The translations under genes were made by a program, and so were the position numbers. Under the pieces are notes generated by a model that saw only the letters and a program-made list of their open reading frames with translations, made no database searches and was not told where the DNA came from. A stretch of 64,000 bases of DNA from Magnetococcales bacterium WMHbinv6. Its GTDB lineage: Bacteria; Pseudomonadota; Magnetococcia; Magnetococcales; Magnetaquicoccaceae. Where the stretch lies: assembly GCA_002753135.1 (NCBI GenBank), contig PDZV01000013.1:26579-90578 (forward strand), given 5' to 3'. Positions 39,780-49,833 of this stretch are shown here, piece by piece; within the stretch, counting starts at the first letter, position 1, and every line of letters begins with the position of its first letter.

Positions 39780-41351
39780 TCAATCCATTATCAAATATCG
39801 ATCAGATTGTTGTAATGCTTCTTCCAATATAATAACGTTTCCCAAATCTGAAAGTTCACTTCCTTGTTGTACATGTACACGATCACGATCGGCAACAAGA
39901 GCAAAATAGCGGATTTCTTCTTGGAAAAATTTCTTTCGGTTGCATACAATCTCCAATTCACGCAAGAGAAACAAACTGTGCGTTGTAAGAAAAATTTGCA
40001 CACCATTATCAGCCAAGGCAACAATAATTTCTGCCACATTTTTTTGCATTTTTGGATTCAAGTTTGCTTCCGGCTCATCCCAGAACAGATAGCTGTTTTC
40101 TCGCAATGCGCCGGTCAAAATTAATCTTGCCAATATACCGAGTTTACGCACTCCTTCCGCAACCAGATGAATCTCTCGTTTATAGTGTCCTGTCTGCAGA
40201 TAAAACCGCCCATTTTTATCCAAGATCAATTTACCCTGCATGGACTGTTCGAGTGATGTCAGAAGCTGAGAAACGCCTTTCCCACTCTTTTTAATAAATA
40301 CAGGACGCCCTATCAACTGACAAAGATCCCTCCAAGTTCGATCAAACTCAAGGTAGGAACCATCATACACAGAGGTAAAATTGGGATAAATGGATAACAC
40401 TTCGTTGGTTGGAATAAATACAGCTTCATGATGCAACCACCGGGCAGGCAAAGAGGAGATACTTACTTCCGAACGACTATTGGAAGAAAAGCTGAAATCA
40501 AGATTCAGGTCAGATTGATTGAATTTTAATTGAATATCACACCGTTCGCGTCCGCTGTTTTGTCGCAGCAATCGTCCCAACAAATCGGGACGAAATATTT
40601 CAATTAACTGACTTGCCAACCCAGTTTGTAAACTTGATTTTACGGGTATTGACAAGGGGTACTGTATTTTATTTCGCACGCTTTGGGCAACAATAGAATA
40701 GAGCAATTTTAATATATGCGTTTTTCCTGTACCATTTTCTCCAACAAAAACATTCAAACGAGAGCCAAATTGTAAATTTTCTGTTGACAACACAGTAAAA
40801 TTTTTAACAAGGAGATTCACTATTTTATCTGAGCCAACATAATTTGATATACTATATTCTTGTAAATGACTTTTTTCAATATACGCCGAATCATTATTTA
40901 TTGCATTGTGAAGAGTTATGATGTAATTGTATAATTTATTTACAATCAACTCAATACCACACAATTCACCATTATTATCAGGCAATATCTTCAACATTGC
41001 CACATCAAAATCTTTGCCAATATTCAACATGCTGTAGTCGCAATCACCAATAACAACCGGAAGCAACGACAAATCACCAGTCTTATTCATATTCATAATA
41101 TACGGTAATTCATGCTGCAGAATAAAATTTGACATCAGATAATGACTACTAATTAATAACACTACCGCATCAGACGACTTAATTATTCTGAATATTTCAT
41201 CCTGCCATAATTGACCAGGTAAAATATCCCTTTCATGCAACACATAAACCAATTTATCTTGTTCCATCCCTTGCAAAGCAACAGCAAGCCGCTTCACCCA
41301 ATGGCTGTCTTCCATGGCATATGAAATAAACACTCTGACAGGTCTGCTCAT
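39780..41351 (-). CDS. TIR domain - AAA/ABC-type ATPase fusion, putative antiphage defence protein
   Basis: A 523-residue protein. Residues 1-140 form a TIR domain (VRVFISYAMEDSHWVKRL; SSHYLMSNFILQHEL, with Glu81 in the position of the NADase catalytic Glu). Residues about 185-470 form an AAA_21/AAA15-type ABC ATPase: Walker A GENGTGKT (204-211), Walker B YLFWDEPEANLNP (Asp425, Glu426) and switch His458 in FLTTHS. Bacterial TIR domains commonly deplete NAD in abortive infection, and AAA15 ATPases act as sensors in several defence systems. The DNA is markedly richer in A/T than the neighbours, suggesting transfer. It forms a two-gene cassette with the following gene. The trigger is unknown. 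Confidence 0.82.
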   Translation of the reverse strand: MSRPVRVFISYAMEDSHWVKRLAVALQGMEQDKLVYVLHERDILPGQLWQDEIFRIIKSSDAVVLLISSHYLMSNFILQHELPYIMNMNKTGDLSLLPVVIGDCDYSMLNIGKDFDVAMLKILPDNNGELCGIELIVNKLYNYIITLHNAINNDSAYIEKSHLQEYSISNYVGSDKIVNLLVKNFTVLSTENLQFGSRLNVFVGENGTGKTHILKLLYSIVAQSVRNKIQYPLSIPVKSSLQTGLASQLIEIFRPDLLGRLLRQNSGRERCDIQLKFNQSDLNLDFSFSSNSRSEVSISSLPARWLHHEAVFIPTNEVLSIYPNFTSVYDGSYLEFDRTWRDLCQLIGRPVFIKKSGKGVSQLLTSLEQSMQGKLILDKNGRFYLQTGHYKREIHLVAEGVRKLGILARLILTGALRENSYLFWDEPEANLNPKMQKNVAEIIVALADNGVQIFLTTHSLFLLRELEIVCNRKKFFQEEIRYFALVADRDRVHVQQGSELSDLGNVIILEEALQQSDRYLIMD

Positions 41352-41528
41352 GAGCCACTCTATGGCAGAAGGGGGTTGGAAAACGGAAACACAATCAAGT
41401 CAATTTGAGACATTGAGGCGACAGGTGGAATGCGTTTTTACCAGGAAAATCTAGCACAATCATTTGCACCCGTCCAGCCCTGGATAAAGAGAAGCAGCCA
41501 ATGATCAGGACAGTGCTTTGCAAGCGTG

Positions 41529-42575
41529 TCACTCCGGCTGGTCCCGATACTGTTCCATAATCTCTTCAATCTCCAGACGCAAAGAGAGAAACAAAACAGC
41601 CAGTCGGGGATCAAAATGTTGCCCGGCCTCTTTGGTGATCAAAGCCATTGCCTCATCCACCGTCCAAGCTTTTTTGTAGGGACGAACGGAGGTCAAGGCA
41701 TCAAAAACATCCGCAATTGCCACAATGCGACCAGGCAAGGGAATCTCTTCACCCCGCAATCCTTTGGGATACCCTTTGCCATTCCACTTTTCATGGTGGG
41801 TCAGGGCAATCAACGCACCCAGTTGCAGAATTTCCGACCGCTGTTTGCCAATGATTCGATACCCGATCTCGGCATGGGTCTGAATTTGGGCAAACTCCTC
41901 TTCAGTCAAACGACCCGGCTTGAGCAGGATATGGTCGGGAATGCCGATTTTGCCCAGATCGTGCATCGGCGCGGCAAGCATCAGCTGTTCTGCCTCCGAC
42001 TCGCTCAATCCAGCCTTGAGCGCCAACAAACGCACATAACGACTCATACGCATGACGTGCATGCCGGTTTCGTTGTCCCGATAGTCTGCCGCCCGGCCCA
42101 ACTGCTGGATCACCTCAATGCGGGTCTCCTCCAACTCCAAGTTGCGAATTTGCAGTTGTGCGGTACGCAGCGCCACCTGGTCGGCCAGCAATTTTTTCTG
42201 GTCATGCATCGCCAAATGGGTTTTGATGCGGGCCAGAACAATGGGTGGACTGACCGGTTTGCTCAAATAATCGGCAGCTCCCAGAGAAAAGCCAAACGCC
42301 TCATCCTCCGCATCGGTTCTTGCCGTCACAAAAAGAACCGGAATTTCTCTGCTCCGTTCATTCTGCTTCAATAAACGGCATACGGTATGACCATCCATCT
42401 CCGGCATCATGACATCCAATAAAATCAGGTCCGGCGGTGTTGGCGACAGGGCAATTTTCAGGGCCAGGCGTCCATTGGTTGCAATCTGCAGGCGGTAATG
42501 GGGAGCAAGAATCCCTTTCATGACATCAAGATTTTCCAATGCGTCATCAACAATCAAGATGGTTTTTCGCGACAT
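41529..42575 (-). CDS. HD-GYP response regulator (probable c-di-GMP phosphodiesterase)
   Basis: A 348-residue RpfG-type regulator. The receiver domain (about 1-120) has the acceptor Asp in LILLDVMMPEMDG, then a coiled linker, then an HD-GYP domain with DNETGMHVMRMSRY, the metal motif HDLGKIGIPDHILLKPG, THHEKWNGKGYPKGL and DVFDALTSVRPYK. It should hydrolyse c-di-GMP when phosphorylated. The start at 42575 follows a GGAGAG site. Longer starts would overlap the upstream kinase gene. It lies 56 bases after the MHYT hybrid kinase, its likely partner. Confidence 0.92.
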   Translation of the reverse strand: MSRKTILIVDDALENLDVMKGILAPHYRLQIATNGRLALKIALSPTPPDLILLDVMMPEMDGHTVCRLLKQNERSREIPVLFVTARTDAEDEAFGFSLGAADYLSKPVSPPIVLARIKTHLAMHDQKKLLADQVALRTAQLQIRNLELEETRIEVIQQLGRAADYRDNETGMHVMRMSRYVRLLALKAGLSESEAEQLMLAAPMHDLGKIGIPDHILLKPGRLTEEEFAQIQTHAEIGYRIIGKQRSEILQLGALIALTHHEKWNGKGYPKGLRGEEIPLPGRIVAIADVFDALTSVRPYKKAWTVDEAMALITKEAGQHFDPRLAVLFLSLRLEIEEIMEQYRDQPE

Positions 42576-42631
42576 CTGACTCTCCGTATTACCCGTCAGG
42601 TATCTTTCCATATTTGTTGCGTCACCGTTCA

Positions 42632-45600
42632 TCAAGCACCACTCTTCTGATCATGTTGTTTATCCTCGCGCTCCATGCTCCGCCAGGGCCTGTTCTCATT
42701 CAAATCAATACCCATGGCAGGGGCCTGTTCAAGCAGAATAGCCAGCGCCTGTTCAAAATCGTACTCGGCAACCCGTTGCTCGAGATCAAGCAGCCATTCA
42801 GGCAAGCCGTAAGGTTGCAGCAAACGCTGCAAATCGGCCACACTCTCTTCCACCGCCGCATCGAACATGGCCAGTTGTTCCCGGATCAGATGCACCTGCT
42901 GCTCCCGCTGTCTCAACCATGCCGGGGTCACCTCCTGCTCACTTATAGCCGTTTCTGCTTGCTCACTCTTTTGCGAGAGAGACCATTGTTGCAGATCCGT
43001 ACACAATCCGTTCAACAACTGTTCCGTTTCGTTCAGCAAAAAATCCAGCTGCACATCCCGTTTACCTTGATGAAGAACCTTTTCCAGTGCGGCTGCCGAT
43101 TCGGCCAAAGTGTCGGCACCAAGGGTGGCGGCAACCCCTTTCAGGGTATGGACCAGTCGTTTTGCACTGGCCTGATCGCCGGAGGTCCACGCCTGACGAA
43201 TGGCGGTGATCGCCTGACACTGATTGCCCATAAAACGATTCACTACCGTCAGATAGAGGGCTGGCTGATTGTTGAACCGATGCATCGCCCTCTGCACCTG
43301 TAAACCGGCAATGGTGGGTAGCTGCTCAGCCCCGTTCGTCTGGCGGCGTGCTAAAGCAGCCTCTGCCGCAACAGGTTGTGCCGGCTTGATCCAACGAGCC
43401 AATGTCGCAAAAAAAACGTCTGGGTCAATCGGTTTGGCAATATGATCCTGCATGCCTGCCTGCAAGCAGACTTCCCGATCTCCACGCATGACATTGGCCG
43501 TCATCGCCAGAATGGGCAACGCATGCCGTTGCGGATCACTGCGTATCAAGCGTGTGGCGGTCAAGCCGTCCATGACCGGCATTTGTACATCCATCAAGAC
43601 CCCGTCAAACCTTTCCGCACTGACCATTTGCACCGCCTGTTCGCCGTTTGCCGCATGCAGAACAGTGATATTGGCCTGTTCCAGCAACTCTTTGGCCACC
43701 AACCGATTGATCTCATTATCCTCAACAAGCAATATTCTGGCACCTGACAATGCCACGCGCAGTTTTTGCTGCGACTGGGAGATTGCCAATACTTTCATTG
43801 CGTGCAGATCATCAGAACTCCGCAACGGACTGACGGTCAAACGGTTGGCAACTCCCAATTGTACCTCAAAAATGAAACGAGAACCCAACCCCGGAGAACT
43901 TTCTACCCGGATGGAACCCTGCATTTGCTCAATCAGACGTTTGGCGATGGTCAAACCCAACCCGGTACCACCAAAACGGCGCGAAACCGACGCATCAGCC
44001 TGGGTAAATGCATGAAAAAGACCGGCAATTTGTTCAGTGTTCATCCCGATACCGGTATCGCGGACAGTAAACTGCAAACGAACAGTTGCCTCTTCTTGGC
44101 ACACTACCTGAGTCGCGACGGCAACCTCGCCCCGTTCGGTAAACTTAATGGCGTTGCTGGTCAAATTGATCAAAATTTGTCCCAGTCGTAACGGATCCCC
44201 CAGCAACACCGGGGGAACATCGGCAGCAGTTTCCATCAAAAATTTCAACTGCTTTTCCTGTGCCTTCAGGGAGGTTACCAAAGCAACACTTCTTAAAACC
44301 TCCTCCAAGACAAAATCGACCCTCTCCATGGCCAAACGACCGGCTTCAATTTTGGAATAATCAAGAATATCATTGATGATACGCAACAGCGAAGTGGCTG
44401 ATTGATGCACTTTCTGGATGTAATCTTTTTGCCTTTTATCGAGAGAGGTTTGCAGGCAGAGGTGACTCAAACCGATGATGGCATTCATGGGCGTACGAAT
44501 TTCATGGCTCATGTTGGCCAAAAAGTCGCTTTTTGCCTGATTGGCCTTTTCGGCACTCACTTTGGCCTGTTTCAACTCCTCTTCAGCCAATTTTTTATCG
44601 CTGATATCCTCTTTGATCGCCACAAAATGGGTAATATTTCCCTGCTCGTCGAACAAAGGCGAGATGGTGGCCGCTTCCCAAAAGAGGGTATGATCCTTGC
44701 GGCGGTTAAGAAATTCTCCCTTCCATGTATACCCGTCCATCAAGGTATTCCATAACTTGGCATACTGCAGGGATGGCGTTTGACCTGATTGCAGCATTTT
44801 GGGTGTTTTGCCGACAATCTCCTCCGGAAGATAACCGGTCAGCTGCGAAAAATAGGAGTTGACATACTCTACCATCCCTTTGCGGTTGGTAATCATGACG
44901 GTTACTGGGCTTTGTTCCACCACGTGGGAAAGTTGGCGGATCTGCTCAATGCCGCGACGAATATGGACCACCAAAGGACGAAAAATTGCCAGAGCGGCAA
45001 ACAACAGTACCAACAAAGTGACATATTTGAACAGATCCACGATCCATAACAGATTGAATGTCCTCTCTCCCGCCTCCTGCTGGTACAAATTGACAATGCG
45101 GTCCAAACGATAGATTAAATCGCTGATCTCTTTGAAAGTCAGCAACTGATCGGCAGCTGCACGGACGCTTTCTGCCTTCGCATCATTTGCCTGTTGCGCA
45201 AGAATTGTACGGCAGCGGACAACAAACCGTTGCAGCAGAGGTGTCGCCTCCTGGAACAGGGTGCGCAACAGCTCGCTTTCTGGTGAACGAATCCCCTCTT
45301 TACTATCTCCTCGGAAGAGTTTGACATGGTTTTGTTCCAGCAGGTCAATGAGTGCAGAGATATTTTCCCGACTCTCTACCGTATTTTCTGCCCCGCTCTG
45401 CTCTGACGACTGTTCTTGAAAGGCATGCAGCATCAAGGCGATACGATTGACCAGCATCCGTTGTCGACCGGCATGGTTGATCTCTTGTTCATGCGAGAGT
45501 TGGGAACGAATCAGATGTTCCACAAACAGATAGCTGCCAAAGGTCAGCACCGCCAATAGGATCATGACGGTCACATACTGAAAGGTCAATCCATCCAAAA

Positions 45601-46405
45601 TACGGTTATCCAATACCGCATGGGTGACCTGCGTATGATGGCGTACCTGTAAATAGACGACAAAAAAGCAACTAACGGTCATCAAGGCAAAGGAGAGCAA
45701 CAATCCGATCACCAGGGTGACAGGTGAAATCATCACTTGGCCAACCGTGGAATCGCACACCCCGGGCAGAAACAGCGTGGCAAACATGGCGGTATAGTGC
45801 ATGCTGGAAACCGCCACAGCCATAATGGAGGCGCTCACATAGTTACCGTAGCGGCTCTGTCTGTGCAGATATTTATCTGCCAGTTGCCGGGCATAGATTG
45901 CCACAGTCGTCAAACCCACCGCCGCCAGTAGCGAGAGGATAAAGTAAAATCGGTCTATCAGCATGTTGGCGTTCAGACGCATGGCCGACATACCCAAATA
46001 ATGCATCGCGCCGATACCCAACCCCCCCACCAAGCCGCCAAGCCAACGATGATAAGGCTGCAGCGTACTTTTGCTGATGATCTGCAGCATCAAACCGGCA
46101 GCCAGCATGGCAGGCAGGATGGAAAAGAGTGTCGTGGATTGTTCATATTGGACGGTAACCGGCAATCGGAAAGCGGTCATGCCAATAAAATGCATGGTAA
46201 AAATGCCGCATCCCAAGGCAAGGGAACCAAACAATAACCAGGAAATGCGTTGTGTTGAGGTGCGGGCGTTGGTGATTTGTTCACCTGCCGCCATCCCTGC
46301 ATAGGCACCCAAAAAAGCGGCAACAAGCGAGAGCAGCACCAGTCCGGGATCATAATGCCCGACCAGCACTTGACCAACGGGTACCGGTGCGTTGATCCAA
46401 TTCAT
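42632..46405 (-). CDS. MHYT-domain hybrid sensor histidine kinase with REC and Hpt domains
   Basis: A 1257-residue membrane kinase. The seven-helix MHYT sensor (about 1-235) has MHFIGM, MHYLGM and MHYTAM motifs that may bind metal and sense gas or redox ligands. A second membrane-flanked helical region follows (about 260-460), then PAS (about 485-610), HisKA with SHEIRTPMN (near 635), HATPase (DTGIGM, GTGLGL), a receiver with Asp in GVLMDVQMPVMDG (near 938) and a C-terminal Hpt domain (VHTLKGVAATLG, near 1085). The ATG at 46405 follows a CAGGA site. The Hpt domain could pass phosphate to the HD-GYP regulator encoded next. Confidence 0.92.
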   Translation of the reverse strand: MNWINAPVPVGQVLVGHYDPGLVLLSLVAAFLGAYAGMAAGEQITNARTSTQRISWLLFGSLALGCGIFTMHFIGMTAFRLPVTVQYEQSTTLFSILPAMLAAGLMLQIISKSTLQPYHRWLGGLVGGLGIGAMHYLGMSAMRLNANMLIDRFYFILSLLAAVGLTTVAIYARQLADKYLHRQSRYGNYVSASIMAVAVSSMHYTAMFATLFLPGVCDSTVGQVMISPVTLVIGLLLSFALMTVSCFFVVYLQVRHHTQVTHAVLDNRILDGLTFQYVTVMILLAVLTFGSYLFVEHLIRSQLSHEQEINHAGRQRMLVNRIALMLHAFQEQSSEQSGAENTVESRENISALIDLLEQNHVKLFRGDSKEGIRSPESELLRTLFQEATPLLQRFVVRCRTILAQQANDAKAESVRAAADQLLTFKEISDLIYRLDRIVNLYQQEAGERTFNLLWIVDLFKYVTLLVLLFAALAIFRPLVVHIRRGIEQIRQLSHVVEQSPVTVMITNRKGMVEYVNSYFSQLTGYLPEEIVGKTPKMLQSGQTPSLQYAKLWNTLMDGYTWKGEFLNRRKDHTLFWEAATISPLFDEQGNITHFVAIKEDISDKKLAEEELKQAKVSAEKANQAKSDFLANMSHEIRTPMNAIIGLSHLCLQTSLDKRQKDYIQKVHQSATSLLRIINDILDYSKIEAGRLAMERVDFVLEEVLRSVALVTSLKAQEKQLKFLMETAADVPPVLLGDPLRLGQILINLTSNAIKFTERGEVAVATQVVCQEEATVRLQFTVRDTGIGMNTEQIAGLFHAFTQADASVSRRFGGTGLGLTIAKRLIEQMQGSIRVESSPGLGSRFIFEVQLGVANRLTVSPLRSSDDLHAMKVLAISQSQQKLRVALSGARILLVEDNEINRLVAKELLEQANITVLHAANGEQAVQMVSAERFDGVLMDVQMPVMDGLTATRLIRSDPQRHALPILAMTANVMRGDREVCLQAGMQDHIAKPIDPDVFFATLARWIKPAQPVAAEAALARRQTNGAEQLPTIAGLQVQRAMHRFNNQPALYLTVVNRFMGNQCQAITAIRQAWTSGDQASAKRLVHTLKGVAATLGADTLAESAAALEKVLHQGKRDVQLDFLLNETEQLLNGLCTDLQQWSLSQKSEQAETAISEQEVTPAWLRQREQQVHLIREQLAMFDAAVEESVADLQRLLQPYGLPEWLLDLEQRVAEYDFEQALAILLEQAPAMGIDLNENRPWRSMEREDKQHDQKSGA

Positions 46406-46550
46406 GTCATTTCCTGTGATATGGGGCAAAGATAAGGCAGAGGAGTCACGGCAGATATTCAAAAAGCGCGGGCTATTGTGACACAGATTAACCGATTGTC
46501 AATTTGTATTTGGTAAAATACAGCAATCTATCAGCAGCGTATCCATCGGG

Positions 46551-49500
46551 TCAAACTGCTTGGGGCAATGCGGCATGGATAAGCGACTCCCGCACAAACT
46601 GATCCAACCGCCCCTCCCGGAACAGATAGGCGGCAATGCCGGCCCGTTGTGCGGCCTGCAGATCTCTGGCTTTATCACCAATCAGAATGGAACGTTCCCG
46701 ATCAATCTCCCACTCGGTGATCGCCTGTTCCAACATGCCTGGTTGTGGCTTGCGGCAGAAGCAGGTTTGTCGATAGTAAGGATCGGCTGCTTCTGGATGG
46801 TGCGGACAATAATAGACCCCATCGATATGGGCCCCATCGACGGCCAGTTGCTCCTGCATCCAGGCAGTCAATTCGTACAGTTGTGCTTCGTCATAGAAAC
46901 CTCGGGCAATACCGGACTGATTGGTAACCACAATGACCAGATAACCCTGCTGGTTGCACCACAAAATGGCCTCTTTTGCCCCTGGGACCCACTCGAACTG
47001 GTCGGGACGATGCACATAATCCCGATCTTGATTCAACACGCCATCCCGATCAAAAAATATGGCCGGACGCCACTCTTCCCCGCTCTTGACCACGCGAACG
47101 GGCGTCACCTTATACTCCGGGCAGCGGGTATATTCATCGCTCGCCGCCCCCACCAACAGGTTGGTGCGCGTTTGTGGAAAATGAAAAGAGAGAAACACCA
47201 CACCGGGTTGCGTTTGTTCTGTAACCTCCACTTTGACGCGCACGCGCCCATGGGCAGAAATGACCCAGACCAGGTCTCTGGAGGCAATGGCCAGGGTTGC
47301 CGCATCCCGTGGATGCAGATGCAGAGACTCTTCATCCGCTTTCGTTAACGACATGATGGCACTGCGTCGGGTCATGGTTCCCACATTGTAGTGCAGTAAA
47401 GTCCGTCCAGTCGTCAACAGCAGGGGAAAGGCCGCATCGGCTGTCGCATTGGCACCCTTCCAGGGGGTAGGCGTCAACCGTCCCTTGCCGCGCAAAAATT
47501 GTCCATCACGATGCAACAAGGGTGTTCCCGGATGGGTTTGTTCCGGGCAAGGCCATTGAATAAAGCCGTTGGCCAATAGCCGTTGCCAGGAGATACCTGC
47601 CCAGTTGGGTGTCAGCCGGGCAATCTCCTCCAGCACCAACTCTGGCGCATAGTTGCCGGTGTGCGGATCCATGTTGGCCAAGGTGACCCCCATCTGGCCG
47701 GCGAGCCGCACGACAATTTCCCCATCGCTCAGCGCCATCCCCGGCGGAGCGATCACCGTTTGCACCGGTTGCACCCGCCGATCGCTGTTGACGAAGGTTC
47801 CGGTTTTTTCCAGAAAAGAGGCTCCCGGCAGCACCACATGGGCATAGCGGGCTGATTCGCTGAGAAAAATATCCTGCACAACCAAAAAATCCAATTTTTG
47901 CAACGCCTCAATCACTTTGGCCGAATCGGGATCCGATTGCACCGGATCCTGCGCAACCAGATAGAGAGAACGCAAGGCCCCCTCCCTGGCCGCCTCCCAC
48001 ATTTCCGGCATTTTCAAACCAGGTGTGGCGGGTGGTTCCTTGCCCCATACCTGGGCAAAACGTTGCCGAACCAGCGGATCCCGCACCGATTGATAATCGG
48101 TCAACACGTTGGGCAAGGCACCCATATCACAAGCACCCTGCACATTGTTCTGTCCCCGGATCGGACTGGCCCCGGTGCCGGGACGGCCAATCTGTCCGGT
48201 GAGCAGCGCCAGATTGATCAAGGCAAAAGCCGCCAAAGAGCCCTGGCACGATTCGGTAATACCCAACCCCCATAAAATTTGTGCAGCCCCAGCCTGGGCA
48301 TAGAGGCGGGCAGCCTGTCGGATGGCCGAAGCTGCCACCCCGGTGATCGCCTCAGCCCACGACGGGGTACAGGGTTCGAGAATCGGCCACAAACGCTCCA
48401 CCCCTTCGGTATAGGCATGCACAAAGGGTTCATTGACCCATCCGCCTGCGATGATTTCCCGTTGCAGGGCATTGAGCAAGGGCAGATTGCTGCCGGGCCG
48501 CAGCGCCAGATGCAGGTCGGCCATGGCTGCCAATTCGGTGCGTCGGGGATCGATAACGATCAGGCGACACCCTTTGCGCACCGCCTGTCGAATGCGCGCT
48601 CCCAATACCGGATGGGCCTCTGTGGGATTGGCCCCGACCAACAACAACAGGTCGGATCGTTCCACATCCTCAAAACTGCTGGTTCCGGCACCCGTACCCA
48701 ACGCTTCGCCCAAGGCAAACGCGGAGGGAGAGTGACAGACTCTGGCACAATTATCGACATGATTGCTGCCCAAGACCAGACGGGCAAATTTTTGCAACAG
48801 ATAGTTCTCTTCGTTGGTACAACGGGCAGAACTGACCACTGCCAATGATTGTGAGCCAAATTGATCGCGGATGGTTTGCCACCTGTTGGCGATGACAGCC
48901 AACACGGTCGGCCAATCGCTCTCCTGCAACACCCCATCGGCATCACGCAACAAAGGACGGCGCAACCGTTCTGGAGAGTGGACAAAACCATGTCCAAACC
49001 GCCCTTTGACACAGGCATGGCCACGGTTGGCTGACCCCTGCGGATCCGGTTCGGAGCGCAGAATCTCCCCTTGCTGCACCGTCAGCAATAAACGGCAACC
49101 GACAGCGCAATAGCCACAGGTGGTGGCAACCGTCCGCTCCCCTTCTCGCTCATCCGCTTCGCGCAGGGCCCCCGTCGGACAAACCAGCAGGCAAGCCCCG
49201 CAAGAGAGACAGCCTGCCTCCTGCAAAGAGAGATCATTACCGACCACAATCTGCAGCCTGTCGCCTCGCCCCAAAGCGCCAAAAACATCCGAACCTTGCA
49301 AATCGCTACAGGCAGTGACACACAAGCCACACTGTATACACAAATCGGCCTGGCGGTGAATAAACGGATGGCGTCGATCAACCTGCCCTTGGTTGCGCGC
49401 GCGCTCAGCAAGGGGCTGGAAACCCAAGGAGAGCGCCACCTCCTGCAAGCGGCAGCGACCGGCAACCGGGCAGGTGAGACAGTGCAGCGGATGATCCCGC

Positions 49501-49787
49501 AGAATAAAAGAGAGGGCGGCACGACGTGCCTGCAGCAGATCAACCGAGTGGCTGCGGTAACTGGCACCCGGTTTAATCCGCGTCTGGCAGGATGGCAACA
49601 GGCCACCGCCCTCCTCTTCCACCAAACAGACGCCACAGCGGCTGCGGTTGGACAAATGATCGGCATGACAGAGAGTCGGCACGCTTTTTCCTGCTTGCCG
49701 CATGGCATGCAGCAACAGCGTATCCTCTGGCAATGTATACGCTAATCCATCTATGACGACAGATGTTTCTGCAACGTTACCGATCAC
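46551..49787 (-). CDS. Formate dehydrogenase alpha subunit fused to GmhB heptose phosphatase
   Basis: One uninterrupted 1078-residue frame. Residues 1-898 form an FdsA-type molybdenum formate dehydrogenase: a NuoG-like [2Fe-2S] domain (CHADHLSNRSRCGVC, then SCQ), His-Cys3 cluster (HPLHCLTCPVAGRC), two [4Fe-4S] motifs (CIQCGLCVTAC, CLSCGACLLVC), CGYCAVGC, and the Mo-ligand Cys in NCARVCHSPSAF. Residues about 899-1078 form a HAD-IIIA phosphatase of the GmhB type (FFDRDGVLN, TNQSGIARG, zinc site CPHH with CFC, IGDKARDL). The junction VVKSGEEWRPAIFFDRDG has no stop. The GTG start lies behind AGGAG. FdsB and FdsG partners are not in the window. Confidence 0.85.
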   Translation of the reverse strand: MIGNVAETSVVIDGLAYTLPEDTLLLHAMRQAGKSVPTLCHADHLSNRSRCGVCLVEEEGGGLLPSCQTRIKPGASYRSHSVDLLQARRAALSFILRDHPLHCLTCPVAGRCRLQEVALSLGFQPLAERARNQGQVDRRHPFIHRQADLCIQCGLCVTACSDLQGSDVFGALGRGDRLQIVVGNDLSLQEAGCLSCGACLLVCPTGALREADEREGERTVATTCGYCAVGCRLLLTVQQGEILRSEPDPQGSANRGHACVKGRFGHGFVHSPERLRRPLLRDADGVLQESDWPTVLAVIANRWQTIRDQFGSQSLAVVSSARCTNEENYLLQKFARLVLGSNHVDNCARVCHSPSAFALGEALGTGAGTSSFEDVERSDLLLLVGANPTEAHPVLGARIRQAVRKGCRLIVIDPRRTELAAMADLHLALRPGSNLPLLNALQREIIAGGWVNEPFVHAYTEGVERLWPILEPCTPSWAEAITGVAASAIRQAARLYAQAGAAQILWGLGITESCQGSLAAFALINLALLTGQIGRPGTGASPIRGQNNVQGACDMGALPNVLTDYQSVRDPLVRQRFAQVWGKEPPATPGLKMPEMWEAAREGALRSLYLVAQDPVQSDPDSAKVIEALQKLDFLVVQDIFLSESARYAHVVLPGASFLEKTGTFVNSDRRVQPVQTVIAPPGMALSDGEIVVRLAGQMGVTLANMDPHTGNYAPELVLEEIARLTPNWAGISWQRLLANGFIQWPCPEQTHPGTPLLHRDGQFLRGKGRLTPTPWKGANATADAAFPLLLTTGRTLLHYNVGTMTRRSAIMSLTKADEESLHLHPRDAATLAIASRDLVWVISAHGRVRVKVEVTEQTQPGVVFLSFHFPQTRTNLLVGAASDEYTRCPEYKVTPVRVVKSGEEWRPAIFFDRDGVLNQDRDYVHRPDQFEWVPGAKEAILWCNQQGYLVIVVTNQSGIARGFYDEAQLYELTAWMQEQLAVDGAHIDGVYYCPHHPEAADPYYRQTCFCRKPQPGMLEQAITEWEIDRERSILIGDKARDLQAAQRAGIAAYLFREGRLDQFVRESLIHAALPQAV

Positions 49788-49833
49788 TCTTTCTCCTGCA
49801 TTACCCTATAATTTCCGAGCGTTACGTTTTTTA

